Shown: positions 34,555-47,789, counted from the first letter of the stretch. The stretch: 64,000 nucleotides of DNA from Boletus sp. NGJ (GCA_019096195.1 JAGTXK010000005.1:186001-250000); one strand, 5' to 3'. A program made the numbers and translations. Notes: generated by a model from the sequence alone, not told the origin.

Positions 34555-37500
34555 TCATTCTGCTGTGGAATACCCTTTCCAGTGGATTAGGTATTGCCTT
34601 ATTTCCAGTTTTCCCTGATGGTTTATGATGCTGTCCACTTCATACTCCTCTTCTGTTCCAACAAGTTCTGGTGGTGGTTGAGTGAAATTGTGACCATGTT
34701 CTGTAGTTTCCCGATACAGGGAAAGTAGGAATGCATGGAACACATTGTGGATCTTCCACTGTTTCAGCAATTTGAGTCGGAATACCACAGAGGATACCAC
34801 TTGAGTAATTTCAAATGGTCCAGTGTGTTTTGGAGACAGCTTCTAGGATGGAACTTGGAGTTTCAGGTTCTTGGCGTCCAGCCATACCTTATCTCCAAGC
34901 TTCCATGGTTTGAAGCGAGGGTGAACCTTCTCCTTCATTTGTACCTGTGCCAGTTTGTGTGCTGCTTCTGCTTCCTTTCTTGCTTCTTCCAGGAAAGAGA
35001 GTCTTTCTTCTAGGGCCAGTAGGAAGGTTTTTTCAATAGAAGGATATGCTCTTAGTTTGTATCCAAGGATCAAGAAAAAGGGCGATTTTCCAGTGACTGA
35101 GTGGATTGCAGAGTTATGAGCAAACTCTGCCATGGGTAGTAATTTCAACCACCTCTATGGTTGGCTGTCACAGAATATCCGTAGGTAGGTTGCTAGTTCC
35201 TGGTTGTATCGTTCTGTTTCACCATCTGTCTGTGGGTGATAGGCCATGGAGAGGGCAACATCATAGTTCAAGAGTCTAGCGAGCTCTTGAGCGAATGTGA
35301 ATGCGAACTGTGGATCACGATCTGAAACCAGTTTATTGTGTAAATCATATCGTAGAAAGACTTTTTCAAAGAAAAGACAGGCTATACCAGCCACGTCTAC
35401 CATTTTTGTGCAAGGGGTGAGAATTACCCCCTTACTAAGCCCATGGTCAACCACAACCATGACTAAATTGAAGCCCCCCATTGAGGGCAGGTCGGTGATT
35501 AAATCCACTGATAGATGCTGGAAAGGGTGGCATCCTTTGAAGGCTAAGGGAGTGACCAGGGGAACTGTAGGGTGTGTTTGGACTTTGTTACTTTGACAGG
35601 TTGCACAACCAGCAACAAACTTACAGATGAATGTGGTGAGTCCAGGCCACCAGTAGCCTTTGGCCAGGAGGGCAGTGGTTTGAAGGTGTCCTCTGTGTCC
35701 TCCTTCAAAAGAGGAATGGATGGAGGATACCAGCTCCTGCTGAGCCAGGCCTGGAATATACATTTGGTTCTTGAAATATAGGTTGCCGTTGTCAAAGGTC
35801 CAGTCTTCCAATTTTGATCAGGTGAAGAGGGGTTCTCCCTGTCCCATGCTTTGTAAGGTGGAGAGTATCAAGGGGTCATTTTGAGAGGATCCCTTGATTT
35901 TCTCAGCCAGTGCCAGGTCAATCATTCATACTTGACAATCAAATGCTTCAAATGGAAGGAGTTGAATGTCTTTGTTATCCTTGGAAGTGTCTACTTCATC
36001 ACAACAAGACAGAGCATTGACAGGAGCCATTTTTGTTCCAGGTAAAGCCTGATAGATCATGTTGTAGTCCTGGAGGAACAAAAGCCATCATGCCTGCTGT
36101 TGGAATAGTTGTCAGGGTTCCTTGAAAAACATTAAGTTCTTGTGATTGGTTAACACTGTCACAGGGCGGGGGGATCTGAGGAAGTACTACCACCATTCCT
36201 TTAATCCGTGTATGACAGCCAATAGTTCCCTGTCATAGATATCGTAATTTCTCTTGGCTGGAGAGAAAGTCTGGGAGAGGTAACTGCATGGTTGCATGTC
36301 TCTGTTGTTGTTGTTTTGCATGAGTACTGCTCCTGATGCAGTGAGGGAAGCATTAGTCATGAGGGTGAAAGGTTTTGAGGTATCAAGGAAGGCGAGGACA
36401 GGTTTCTTCGTGAATGAAGCCTGAAGGGTTCTGAATGACTTTTCTTGAAGGGCTCCCCAGAACCAGGACATTGTTTGCTTTGTAGGGTCTAGCAGTGGAT
36501 GTGCGATGTCGGAGAAAGAGGGGATGAATTTTCTGTAAAAGTTGCAGAACCTGATGAAGAACTGGACGTCCTTTACATTCACCGGGGGTTTCCATTGTTT
36601 GATGGCATTGAGCTTGACTGAGTCCATCTGGACACTGTCCTTCCCTACAATCATTCCAAGATACTTGACTTCTTTGGCTAAGAAGGTACACTTCTCCAGT
36701 TTGAGGTACATTTCATACTGTTAGAAGCATTCTAGGACCTTCCGTGTCCTCTCATCATGAGTTATCTGATCTGAAAAGTGTATCAACAGATTGTCCATGT
36801 AGATTACCAACCATCCCTCCACAATATAATCTCCAAAGAGATCATCCATAAAGGCCTGGAACATTGCTGGGGAATTGTACATTCCAAAGAACATCACATT
36901 TGATTCAAATAGCCTGAACAGGGTAAGGAAAGCCACTTTCCACCAATCTTCAGGTTTGATCAAGACATTATTGTAGCCCCATCATACGTCAAACTTGGTG
37001 AAGATCAACGATCCCTTTAATTTGTCTAGGAGGTCGGAAATTAAGGGGAGGGGGTAAGTGTTCTTGATCATGTGGCTGTTGAGGTATTGGTAGTCTTGGT
37101 AGGGGCGGAGTTTTCCATCTTTCTTCTGTATGAAGAAGAAAGGGGCAGCCTGGGGAGATTTCGACGGAGATATCTTCCCAGTTTTGATGTGTTCATTGAT
37201 GAATTCTTTGCATGCTTGTTGTTTCAGTGGGTTTAAAGGGTATGCCTTGGCTCATTTCGGGATGAATGAGTCTTTTAACTTGATGGTGTGGTCATAAATC
37301 CGGGAGGGTGTTATAATATAGGACAATTTCAAACTTTTTATACGCACACTTACCTTTCATTTTCTTCAACTCTTTTCTTCATAAGTCACGTGACTGTACA
37401 CATGACCATGAGAACATATCACATGACAGGTCTAGAACCTATGACATCATATGACATCATACCTCATGTGATCCATGCCCCTTTAATTTCCGCTCTTCTC

Positions 37501-38514
37501 ACACAGCCCTATTAACTTCCGTCTTACTATACCTAGTAATTTATCACACACACTGCTTGGTCCGTGTGCACTTTCCCTATGTATATAAGTAGCACTTTGA
37601 CGACTGGAATCCCCAGTCTAATCCATTTGTACTCTTCCTCCAATAACCTATTAGCTTTGGCCACCAGTCATCGTAGGGTTAGGAATAGTCAGGCCTAAGA
37701 CTCCCCACCTGATTCGCTCAGCCAGGACTTGTGTAGCCTGCGAAGCACGTTCGAGCCTTGTGGATTGGTTTCCGAAAGGGATCATAATAGAGGGAGGTAA
37801 TTTGGTAATTGTCTTCTCTGTGAAGACATCTGCATATTCTTTGAACGCATCTGGTAATGCAATCTTAAGCTTTGGCACCTGTTGGGCGATCTTGGTAGAC
37901 AGAGTTGTCCTCTTGATAATGAACTCTGGTACATCCCCATATGCATTGAAAAACTTGGCCCATTGTAAGGGCATCCAATGATGAAAGGTTTTGTAGAGTC
38001 CATCTTGCATATACTCTTTTAAGTCATGTTCCAGATACTATAGCAGATATCACTGTTCCAAGGTTCTCGGTGGATCCCCTTGGGTCCATTGGTAGAAAGA
38101 CAGCACTATTGTTACCTGTCCTTCCATCCAGTTGATATCAGGGTTTACTGCCCTGAGCCATGGAAGTCCTAAAATGACTTCGTCCTTACCACAATTGAGG
38201 ACATAGAGATTCTGCCATTCTCATATACCTCCATAGTCCAACACAATGTTGGTCTTCTCTTTGATGGTCCCTAACTAGTTTTGAGTTCCATTTATGTTCC
38301 AAGCTTGGACCAGAGTGTCCAGCTTCTATGTGGGTAGTTTCATTTTCTCCACCACTTGTCTTGAAATGAAGCATCCTGTTGCTCCACTGTCAATTAGGGC
38401 TTTTGTTCCAACGATTTTGCCATCCTGCTTCCAGATCAAGAGAGGAATGCAAATAGAGTTACTCTTCAATCCAGAAATAAATACAGAGGCAATCATATAG
38501 AAGGAGGGTGACAT
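34555..38514 (-). mobile_element. pol region of the outer chromovirus
   Basis: Read on minus from right to left: protease (ALIDSGATGCFISRQVVEKM near 38,330-38,420), reverse transcriptase (36,720-37,300), RNase H and its thumb region (36,187-36,711, with FGAL-like and FTLMTNAS parts), integrase (35,155-35,811, with CATCQSNKVQ and SVDLITDLP), and a chromodomain at the end (34,555-34,800, IRQYLIHWKGYS). The order is standard for chromoviruses. It is a fossil, broken at several places and interrupted by a solo LTR. Confidence 0.8.
37309..37789. mobile_element. Solo LTR (~480 bp) inside the outer chromovirus
   Basis: This LTR begins TGTTATAATATAGGAC and ends near GGGATCATAATA. It is flanked by a perfect 5-bp duplication GAGGG (37,304-37,308 and 37,790-37,794). 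It is the reverse complement of the LTR at 44,913-45,390. It interrupts the outer element between protease and reverse transcriptase. Confidence 0.88.
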
Positions 38515-38639
38515 TGGTACACCTCCTCCATCTAAAAAGACATTTCATCATAGGGGGAAATGGTGGAGATTTGCATAGTGGGTCCAAGGGCAAGAGAATT
38601 AATGTTCTCTTCCCATTCTATTGCGGCAGCTTCCTCTGC

Positions 38640-39719
38640 TCATTCTAGAGTGATGCCTTGCTCGTCAAGCCTCATGTCAAAGGCTGTTTGGAGCATTCTG
38701 AGAACTTTGTCTTGTCTGTTGTTTCTGGAGATCTCTGTGAGATATTTGTCAAGGGGATCTTGTGGTGTTTCCCTGGTAACGACAACCTGGATGTGCATTT
38801 CTTGAGGTTTCCTATATTCCTCTCTCCTGATCAGCCTGTATCCTGGGTGTTTCCTGGTACTGCACCCAATCTTGTTGCAGATGAAGCATCTATACTCTCT
38901 CATCTGCTTGGCATATTCGATAGGAGATAAGGTGATCCGGTCCATGTCCATAGTGTTGGGGTCATGGTGGTTTCCTTTTCCTCTTTCAAAGGACACAAAG
39001 GGTCCTTTCTATATTCCTTCAATCTGTTGCCATGCTCTGTGGATGTTGGCAGCTACTTCATAGGCCTCTTCCATTTTCTTGGCTTTCTGGAAGGTCTCAC
39101 TGTTGACTAGTTGCCAGGTAATGTTTGGATCTATCCTCCCAAGGAAGAATTCCAGAATAGAACAGAATTCTTGTAGCTTGGAGCAAACTATCAGCAATGA
39201 GAACTGGAAAATGAATTTGTCAAATCCCTTTGGATCCCATTTATCTTGTCAGAGGGATCTGAGTTCTGCCATGGCCAGATTGCTGGTGTTGTGGAGGGTG
39301 AAGGTGAGGGCAAAGGCTTTCTTGATTTCGTTATAGGTCTTGTCTGCTTGTGGCACAGTGTCATCAAGCAGCCTGGTCAGCCAGGCTTCTGCAAATGCTT
39401 TTCCTCTTTCCCTGGACATCCTGTTCATTAGGATAAGTCTCTTGGCTTCCTCTGTGAACTTCTCTGCTCCTCCTAGATGGAAGTATTCTTCCATAGCCAT
39501 AAGCCATCTCTTGGCATCGTTGGTCTCACCAGAGAACTCCTCAGGCAAGGCAGCTTTAATTTCAACCATCTCTTCTTTGTCATCTGAGTCTTTGTTTGTC
39601 TGGAGATTTCCTAGATAGGTGTTTGGACTAGATGCTCTGCTTCGATTGAGGAGGGAGTTGGGGGAATCTACTCTGATGGGAACCGGTTGGAACACATGCA
39701 GAGAGATAGGATCTGCCAA
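38640..39719 (-). mobile_element. gag region of the outer chromovirus
   Basis: The minus frame starts MADPISLHVFQPVP and holds a typical retrotransposon gag core (AKRWLMAMEEYFHLGG, ERGKAFAEAWLTRLL), followed by a second frame with a cysteine-rich zinc-knuckle-like part (RCFICNKIGC). It is a fossil. Confidence 0.75.
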
Positions 39720-40038
39720 TGGAGTTGCAGTTCGAGAGTGGAGACCACCTGGAAAATCTGGTCATCTAGGTAGATCTGGGAATGCACAGGAAGGAGGGTC
39801 ATTGTAATGTGATGATGACCCTGGGATTCTTCTTCCTAAAGACATTTCAGAGATAGGAGTAGAAGCCCGTGTTGGTGTGGCTTCTTCTTCTCAATCTTCT
39901 CCAAGGAGCTGGGCAAGGTTGATTCTGCGCAGTGTGTAGAGTGAGGGTCTATCCTTTGATAGGCGGTTCTATTTCCTTGAATAGAGATGGGAGTTGCTGG
40001 AATAGATAGTTCCACAGCAATTTATAACCTAGATCTTT

Positions 40039-40943
40039 TGTTACACTGTGTAACAAGTAACACATTCCCGAGTAATCAACCCTGTGTGATTACTGGACTA
40101 GCCAGACTTGAGGGGAAAATACCTCCCAAGGCCCAAAGGTTCCTTGGACTGGGAACTGATGGCTAGCTTTACGTAGAGCCTCCCTTGGGATTGGAGCTGC
40201 TACTCTACAACCGATGTCAGAGTCTCAGACTTTGAGGATGGTGGCACAATCTGAAAAAAGGGCAGATCTATCCTATACAGAGGTCAGTGGCAGAGTCCTA
40301 ACCAATACAGGTGCCAGTGGCGGAGTCCTGGGCTTATACGGGCCAACCTCTGTTGACATTGGAGTTGCCATTGGCTAGTGACGCAAGTGGATGGTGACAA
40401 GGCCACACAAGTGCAAAGTGATAAGTAAGACGATCATGAGCACTATGGTGATCACCTCCAGAGAGAGTGCAGGCTTCTAAGGTGAAGTGGAACTGAGGGG
40501 TGGGTAGATTACACAAGAAGTTGTGTAGATCTAGGTTAAAGTTACATGGAGGGCAGACACCCATATATATAGACCTCCCCAATCTAGAGCAGGCTTCCTA
40601 TCGTATATGGTAATATTAAGTCATAGACAGAATATTACCATAAGGGATCAATGCATCAGTCAAATGAGGAGTTTTGGAATACTAGGCTATGTATGAGAGA
40701 ACACAGCCGAGGAGGCAATGTCTATTGATCAAATCAGAGGTGAAATGCATATATCAATGAAAGAGAAAAGGGGCAGTGTCATGGCCGAAATAGGTATTGC
40801 CTAGAAAGGGAGTTCTGGATGAGGCGATGTCTGTGTCTGTATTGTGGGGGAATCTCTGGTCAGAGTCGAGGAAGAGGTCATTCCATGGTCCTGGAGGGGG
40901 TGAAGGAAGAGAAAAAGATGTACCCCCTTCCCTAACTGTAACA
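40039..40943 (-). repeat. Right LTR (5' LTR) of the outer chromovirus
   Basis: This 905-bp LTR on the plus strand begins TGTTACACTGTGTAAC and ends AACTGTAACA. It is collinear with the left LTR and the solo LTR, with internal length changes in the GGCGGAGTCC repeat area. Confidence 0.85.
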
Positions 40944-41899
40944 AATGTATCATCTATAGGTGGTGCGAGAGTGTAGAGGGGTGGCGATAAATAATAGATA
41001 TCATGAGTGAACGTTTCATATTCTTAAGTAGCCAATCTGCTAATTTCCATTCCTTGTGGTCTGCAAATGGGAAATATGTGCTTTATCCAGCTGCTTTCTG
41101 GATGACTTTCATGATTTCAAATATTGTTGGCCTGGAGCCAAGGACCTCAGTGGCAGGTCCTTAATCATACTCATATGCATATTATTGTGACTCTAATTGT
41201 GGCGGTTCTGGAGTACCCTGGCTAGCAACACCCCTCAATTCACTCTCATCCCATGTAAAGTCACAGAAACATACCTTGCCATCAGGTAAGTCTATACTTT
41301 CCTGCCTGGAGTTGCTCTGATCATTGATAGCATGCTGGCTGCCTGCTGTTCTTTGTAACACAGCAGCCTAGCAACACAGAGAATGTCCAATATGGCATCA
41401 AATCCCAGCCAGTGCAGGGAATCCTTGGCTGCAATGGCCACAATGATGATGAGGCAAATGGTGACTAGCAGATTGGTGAGGCATATATGAGGCATTGGAT
41501 TAAGAGGAAGATAATGAAGATGGTGGAACTCTGCCAGTGAGTGCAGTTACACTGATGCCATTGGTGTAACCAAATGCTGGCATAAGGGTCTTCATTCCTC
41601 CTTCTAGGTCTCCAAACCCAGTCTCCATTCTATGGCTGATCCTATTTGCTGACTACTCAATTTATATACAGTAGGATTTAATTTTCATGCGGTTTAGTTT
41701 TGGCAACTACCAGACCACCACCATATCCTCCCAAAACCCTAGAAGCATGGTGCCTCCATCTCAACCTACCACAGCTCATATGGACTCCAGACATGGTCAT
41801 GTTTCTCAGCCAAGTAAAAAGGTACAGGCAACAATGGGTTAGTACACCTCCTTTTTTCTGCTTGTGAGGAGTTCATACTATGCCAATGACAATTACCAA
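40944..41899. other. AT-rich stretch, no gene seen
   Basis: Short minus frames (41,292-41,495; 41,766-42,125) show no convincing domain. The stretch leads into the DUF6532-like gene and may hold its 5' part or other transposon remains. Confidence 0.35.
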
Positions 41900-44800
41900 T
41901 ACGATAGATGATCAGATTCACACCAAGAAGGTGTCTGAATTGCAAGCCCAGAAGAAGGAGAAGCACCATGAGGTGTTGGCCTGTAAATGTGAGCAAGTCA
42001 GCAAAAGCAGCTGAGACTGACCAACTAATGGCAGCATTACTCATTGTACCATTCCAAAGCCACACTGCAAGCCCCAACCCTCTCAATCCAGACAATGCAG
42101 TAAGTAGAACACATCTGAAATACACACTACTAATGTCATCTCAGTTCTCATCCTGATCACTAGGGAATGTCCATGCTGCCAACCACAGCACATGTTCAAG
42201 CATGATGACCTATGTGCTTACAGTGCACAAGGGGTGAGTCCCTCCAGTTATATGCCATGTTGACTGCCCCATTGAGCACCCACCTGCATTATAGATGAGC
42301 TCAAACATAAGTTGATATTCCATACCCACTATTTCCAAGTTGCTGAAGGATGGTCAGACTGCCCTGGTTGTCCAGGTACCCACCCAGCAGCCCCAGCCAG
42401 CCAAGTTAAATAAAATCAAGTGGCACCAAGCATATTTGGACATTAACAATGCAGCTCATGGTGTCAAGTTTGTCACCATTCCCTCTAACAGAGTTCCAAA
42501 GCGAGTTCATAAAAGTGACCTTATCTCAATGCCTCCACCATGCATCTGTTTTTTTTAAAAACTTATTGAACTAATCTACATAATCTACTACTAGTAAAAG
42601 ACTATTTAATGACTCAGACATTGAGAAGGCAGACCACCATTCCATATTTAATCAGGACTTAGAGACACTTGACAATGATGCATTGCCAAGAAAACACATG
42701 TGCCACACTGGTGATGCCAATGTCTTGAATAATGAGAATGAGCCAGATACTGTGGCACTGAGTCTGAAGACTATGCTTGGTACAAAATTATCAGGTGGCA
42801 AGACACAGGCTAAGGCAGCTGATTATAACATTGGTACATGGTGCATCATCCAGACTGCCATTGAAATATATTGTGCATTGTTACTATCTAATGATCCATA
42901 TGTACTCCACTCTAAGGAAGTTGAATGGGCCAAGATAGCATGGGGACGGCCTGTCACCACCATGAGGTGGACACATGACACCACCCTGCTAAAATTGGTG
43001 AGTCCATGCATTCATTATGAAATTGCAGCCTCACACAAGGTGTTTACCTTTTGATTGCAGATCACTGCTCGGATTACACACTTATGAGGCCAGTTCAAGT
43101 CAAGGGCCCATTCAATTGTGGCTAGTGTATATGGATTTGAGACCAGAGCCAAGGACAGTGCAATTGAGAAAAATTGTGTGCTCTTTGTTGTTATGAATCC
43201 TTTCAGAACCAATCCACAAGGCTTGACTACTTGCAGACTACACGTGTCCTGGCTGAGCAATGCTGTAGCTATGAGAGGTTGTGGTAAAGGTCATGCTGAG
43301 TAATGTTGGTGTGTTTGGGTTTGATTAAAAAACAAGGGATACTCATTTTCTCCCTGTTGTTGCTCCTTGTAGGAGCCTTGGTTCCAGTCCCAAACTTGCC
43401 TCTGCTGAGGCAGACAACCAGTTCTTTTAAACAGATTGGTGGGGCAGTTAGGCTTGATATGGCCTAGTTTTCCACAATGGAAACATGTTCTCGTGTCCTT
43501 GGAGGGTCCAGCCTGCTGGACACCGATTTTCATTGGTGCACCACGACCTGATTGCATGCCTACTGCCATGAATTGTGGGCAGTATGATTGCTGTGGGGGT
43601 TGCCCACAGGGAGGAGGGAAAGATGATCGCAGAGAGTAGCATGAGGTGTTGACAGGCGGTCCATGCTCTGTTGCCATCTGCTCAAACACTCTACCAATGA
43701 CCTGGTAATTCAACACCAGATCCTTGTAATAATAGGTTCACGCTGGGTTGTTCAGATGCAACCTCTCGTAGATTCTGAAGTCTACAGCCTTTTTGAGGAG
43801 AATGGTGGCATGATGATCATTGATGTATGACTCCTTTCATAGAATCTCGAATTTTTGTAAGAATTAATCTATGGGGTGTCCATTTTGTTTGAGAGCCTCC
43901 AATTTCTTTAGAGACTCGTGGGTGAGGGTGTCGATGCAGAAGTGAGTGTGGATCTGGTCCTACATCTTCTTCCATGTTGGCCAGGCATCATCTCCTTTAG
44001 CTGGCAACATGTTGCCTTGTGTGTCCATCTTAATGGTCACTTCTTCATCAAGGTAGTATTCCATCATTAACTGGATGAAGCCCTCTGCTTTTCCCTCAAG
44101 TCGAGACAGGACAGCTATGTCTAGGATCTTGTTGCTTTTCCATTGTTGAGTGTCGACTCAAAAATGCAATTTTATCCACCAGACACAGAAGGTGAAGCGG
44201 TTACCATCCCATTTACCGGGATCGGCAATCTTTTTGATGACATTATCTTTGTTGCATTCCTGGGTAAGGTCGGCGAGCTTTTTGACAAGGTTGTCTATAT
44301 CCACTCGAGACATATTTTATTATGGGTTTGAAAAGAGTGAGTGAGCAAAGGTAGGAGCAATGTATTGTAATGCAATAGAGGGCGAAGGCTGAGGATGGGC
44401 GGAGAGGTCTTTGTTTATCAGGGTTTGCCATATAGGTCTTCCTTGGTCGTTTTTCTTTCAGAACCTTACTACCCAGTATCTCACAACCAGGTTCTGGGGT
44501 TCCTATGTATGAGTTGAAGTAGAGGTCATTGAAAATGATGGGCAATCATGCAGGGGGAACTGGAGTATGACTGTCATACTACAGACAGGTGTTGCACAGG
44601 GGAAAGGTGAGATAAATCCCCTTATCACAACTGTGTGACATCACAGATAATCACATGAACCTGGATTCACTATTGTAGAACCAATGTACACTTGAATCGG
44701 CACCCACTCAAGAAAGGGAGCTAGTGCACTATGCCCGGTAGCAACGTTATCCTTATTTATGACGCCAGGCAAGCGTATATAACAAGTATTTTGCCGAGTA

Positions 44801-46230
44801 CTTTACTTGTCACTGTCAAGTGGTGAAACCTCGAGATATCCCTTAAACACTGGGCCCACATATATCTCCTTAGCTCTGGAGTCCGAGCGTTGTGTATGAA
44901 GTCTAATCCAAGTGTTATGAATCCTTTTGGAACCAATCCATAAGGCTCGACTACTTGCAGGCTACATGTGTCCTGGCTGAGCAAATCAGGTAGGGAGTTG
45001 TCGTCCATACTATGCCAACCCTACAATAATCAAAGTGACCAAGGCAATGGGTTGTTGGAGCAGAATACAAATGGATTAGACTGGGGATTCCAGTCATTAA
45101 AGTGCTACTTTATATATGTACAGGGATTGCACACAGACCAAGCTATGCATGTGATAAATTACTATGTATGGTAAGATGGAGATTAAAGAGGCTGTGTGAG
45201 AAGAGCAGAAATTAAAAGGTCATGGGTCATATGAGGTATGATGTCATTTGACATCATAGGTTCTAGACCTAGTCATGTGATTATTCCCACGGTCACATGC
45301 ACAGTCATGTGACTTGATAAGAAAAAGATTTGATGAGATGAAAAAGTAAGTGTCAAATTGAAAAGTTTGAAATTATCGTATATTATAACATTCGTCGAGT
45401 TGAAAAAGAAATCATCCTTTATCTTCCATGTAAGTTTAACCTACTCAGACACCACACATGCTCAATGTTATTACACAAAGACACATGGGGTTACTCTTGA
45501 TGGACATACAGGTATCTACATAACACCAGCCATCCAGCAAGTGATCAACAATGTGCTATTTAAGAACAAGGGAGATGATGGGATATGTTGGTCAAAATAT
45601 TACAATCCTTTTCCTGTCACGGGGTTCACACTTGCTATCACAGTGGTAGGCTTTGTCTTGATTGTGGGTCCTTTTACTTACAACAAAGCTCAGATTGAGT
45701 GTGCCATTAACAAATGGGAATCTAGTGTTCAAGAAATGATAGTATTCAAAAAACATGAATACTCCGTTATATTCAAGAGCCCTCTTGCCTCACTTGAGGA
45801 TTTTAAGACTGTGACCATGTCAATCAATCTACTCACAAGGATTTTGCAGCAAGTGTACAACAATGGGTGGTAAGTGCATTATAGTTGTGTAACTCGTGTT
45901 CAGACTGACTAACTTGGACACTGTGTGATTAGTGCACATGCCAGTGTTGTGATTATCAGTGTACAGACCAAGGAACCAAAGAAAGCTGTCCCTAATCATG
46001 TCTTTGTTAATGCCATGCATGAGTACAAGTGCACTGAAGGCTCCAAGGCCATGGATTAACATATCAACATAGACCCAGAGAATGGCTCAGCAGAGGGTGA
46101 TGAAATTGAATTCAAGGACATTGTTATGGGAAATGCAGAAGTGGACAGTGTGGAGTACTACTCAGACATGGATCCTGGTGAGAAAACTGAGGTTGAGCAA
46201 GCTGACAAGCTGGATGACAAGTGAGTAAGC
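41900..46230 (+). pseudogene. DUF6532-like gene split by a Gypsy insertion
   Basis: The plus strand carries pieces of a fungal DUF6532-type protein. The first is a basic N-terminal part (41,908-42,558). The second is a conserved core with YNIGTWCIIQTAIEIYCALL, VEWAKIAWGRPVTTMRW, then intron 42,998-43,060, ITARITHL and SIVASVYGFETRAKDSAIEK. After the insertion at 43,189-45,390 the same theme resumes with VELKKKSSFIFHV, HTGIYITPAIQQVINNVLF, GFTLAITVVGFVL and FKTVTMSINLL. Intron 45,870-45,932 and an acidic tail (DMDPGEKTEVEQADK) follow. DUF6532 genes are numerous in Agaricomycetes and often sit in transposon islands; function unknown. The 5' exons are uncertain. The insertion disrupts the ORF, so this allele is dead unless spliced around. 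Confidence 0.5.
43189..45390 (-). mobile_element. Partial Gypsy element inside the DUF6532-like gene
   Basis: On minus: an LTR at 44,913-45,390 (~478 bp, same family as 37,309-37,789), a leader (44,340-44,912), a gag region (43,291-44,330) with a zinc knuckle CFHCGKLGHIKPNC, and a ~75-bp stub of the second LTR at 43,189-43,265. pol is missing, so this is an internally deleted fossil with several further breaks. Flanking 5-mers TTTGT (43,184-43,188) and TTCGT (45,391-45,395) fit a target duplication with one later transition. Confidence 0.8.
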
Positions 46231-47650
46231 ATCCTTTTTGACTGGTGCATAGACACAATCATATAGAGTTTTGCTGTGACTATGTTCTTAACCATGTTCT
46301 TAGCTATGTTGAATGTGGTATGAACAATCTCTCAAATACTATACATTGTTCAATATACCATTTCATAGATGAACTACTAAGTCTATCAATGCCTACTGCA
46401 AAAAAAAGCCTATAAATAATTGAATATGATGGACTATATCAGGTGATGTAGTCACAGCAATGGACACAGGATGAATGTCACTCACTACTACCATACCATA
46501 TACTGTATAGACATCATGGCTGCTACATTGTTGCTATGTATAAGGGGATATTGATAGGCACAACTGGGTCTACATATCCTACATAGGCTACTGTATATTT
46601 TCTGATTTTTCCTGATGTGGTGGTAGATGAGAGTATTGTCTGTAGGTGGTGTGAAGTGTAGTGAGGGTTGGTTAATATATAGGGGTATCAAGGTCATATC
46701 ATTTCAGATGTCAACATAAAGAAGGTTGTTATCATGGATGATGTTGAGGGCAAAGAAGAGGTGGAACTACCAGCTGGGTGGGATGCAACTGATATTGAGT
46801 ATGACGTGTAGATACTTCATGTGCACACTTTACTACAAGTTCTCTACTAGATACTCTCAGATATACCCCTCACAGATACAGATCTGTACCTGTGAGTAGT
46901 ACTCATGAATATTAAGACACATGGGTTGACAAGTATGGGTAGGATACAGATAGGTTATAGGTTAGCATTGCAAGATCTGTGAGTTTACCCATGCAGATCT
47001 CTACTGCCAAGCATTGATGGCATAAGACCTAGACCTGCTGGCTTTCAATATCCATCATGATTATGCCTGGTCACTGACTTGGATCATGCTGCAACTGCCT
47101 TTATATTGAGTTGTGAACTATCTATAGGCTTATCTAGTATGTCTATGCATTCCATCTTGCATCCCATCAGGATTGCATTGGGACCTACATGACCTGGTGA
47201 ATCCCAAGTCACATGTAAGTCATGTGTTTCAAAGTCCAAATTTTGACAGAGCAAAAAACTTGGTGTCCAAACAGACTCTTGGTTGGAATGCAAGCATGTG
47301 CTCTGCCCTTGTGATTACCACCAAATATATTCTATGTGCTGTGTGTTCACTTGTGATGTAGTACGCTACACCACCTCTTTTCCACAGTTCAGGATATCTT
47401 TCAAAATTTTAGCCATAGTATCTTATATATGTAGGAATGAGCAATCACTCTCCTCAGTCTGTTGCATCGCACAACGACTGAGGTGAGCTACTACTCTACT
47501 TATTACCCTCCCATTTGGCTTACACTGTACATAGTATACTTTACTAGGTGAATACAAGTTAGTCTGTTGCATCACACAATGACTGAGTATACTTTACTAG
47601 CCGCACTCTCGTTTCCCACTTGGTCTTCAATATCTAACACTCTTAGCTTG
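46231..47650. other. Right end of the island; Copia-like scraps
   Basis: The DNA is AT-rich with no usable gene. CCTCAGTCTGTTGCATCGCA and GACTGAGGTGAGCTACTAC at 47,450-47,495 match the Copia-like leader near 24,650. A shorter version (GTCTGTTGCATCACACAATG) repeats at 47,562. GC content rises after about 47,600, marking the end of the island. Confidence 0.4.
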
Positions 47651-47789
47651 ACTTGGGCATGTACTTTGGGCATGTAATATGTGATGCTACAGGTGGGCAA
47701 CACTGCGATGTCATATTCTCCCACGAGCAAGAATTGAACTCCGCCGTCAGCCACGACTTGAATCGGCCCCTTTGTCTACTGTCAGATTA

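Larger units (their letters stand above)
24961..40943 (-). mobile_element. Ty3/Gypsy chromovirus with 0.9-kb LTRs, nested insertions
   Basis: LTRs at 40,039-40,943 (5' on minus) and 24,961-25,888 (3') bound an internal region read on minus: gag, protease, reverse transcriptase/RNase H, integrase with chromodomain, then an extra proline-rich ORF. Two later insertions interrupt it: a second chromovirus (27,100-34,318) and a solo LTR (37,309-37,789). The element is old and broken, with roughly a dozen or more disruptions besides the insertions. The two LTRs differ clearly from each other. No matching 5-bp duplication is visible at the outer ends. It appears to have landed in the Copia fragment. 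Confidence 0.85.
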
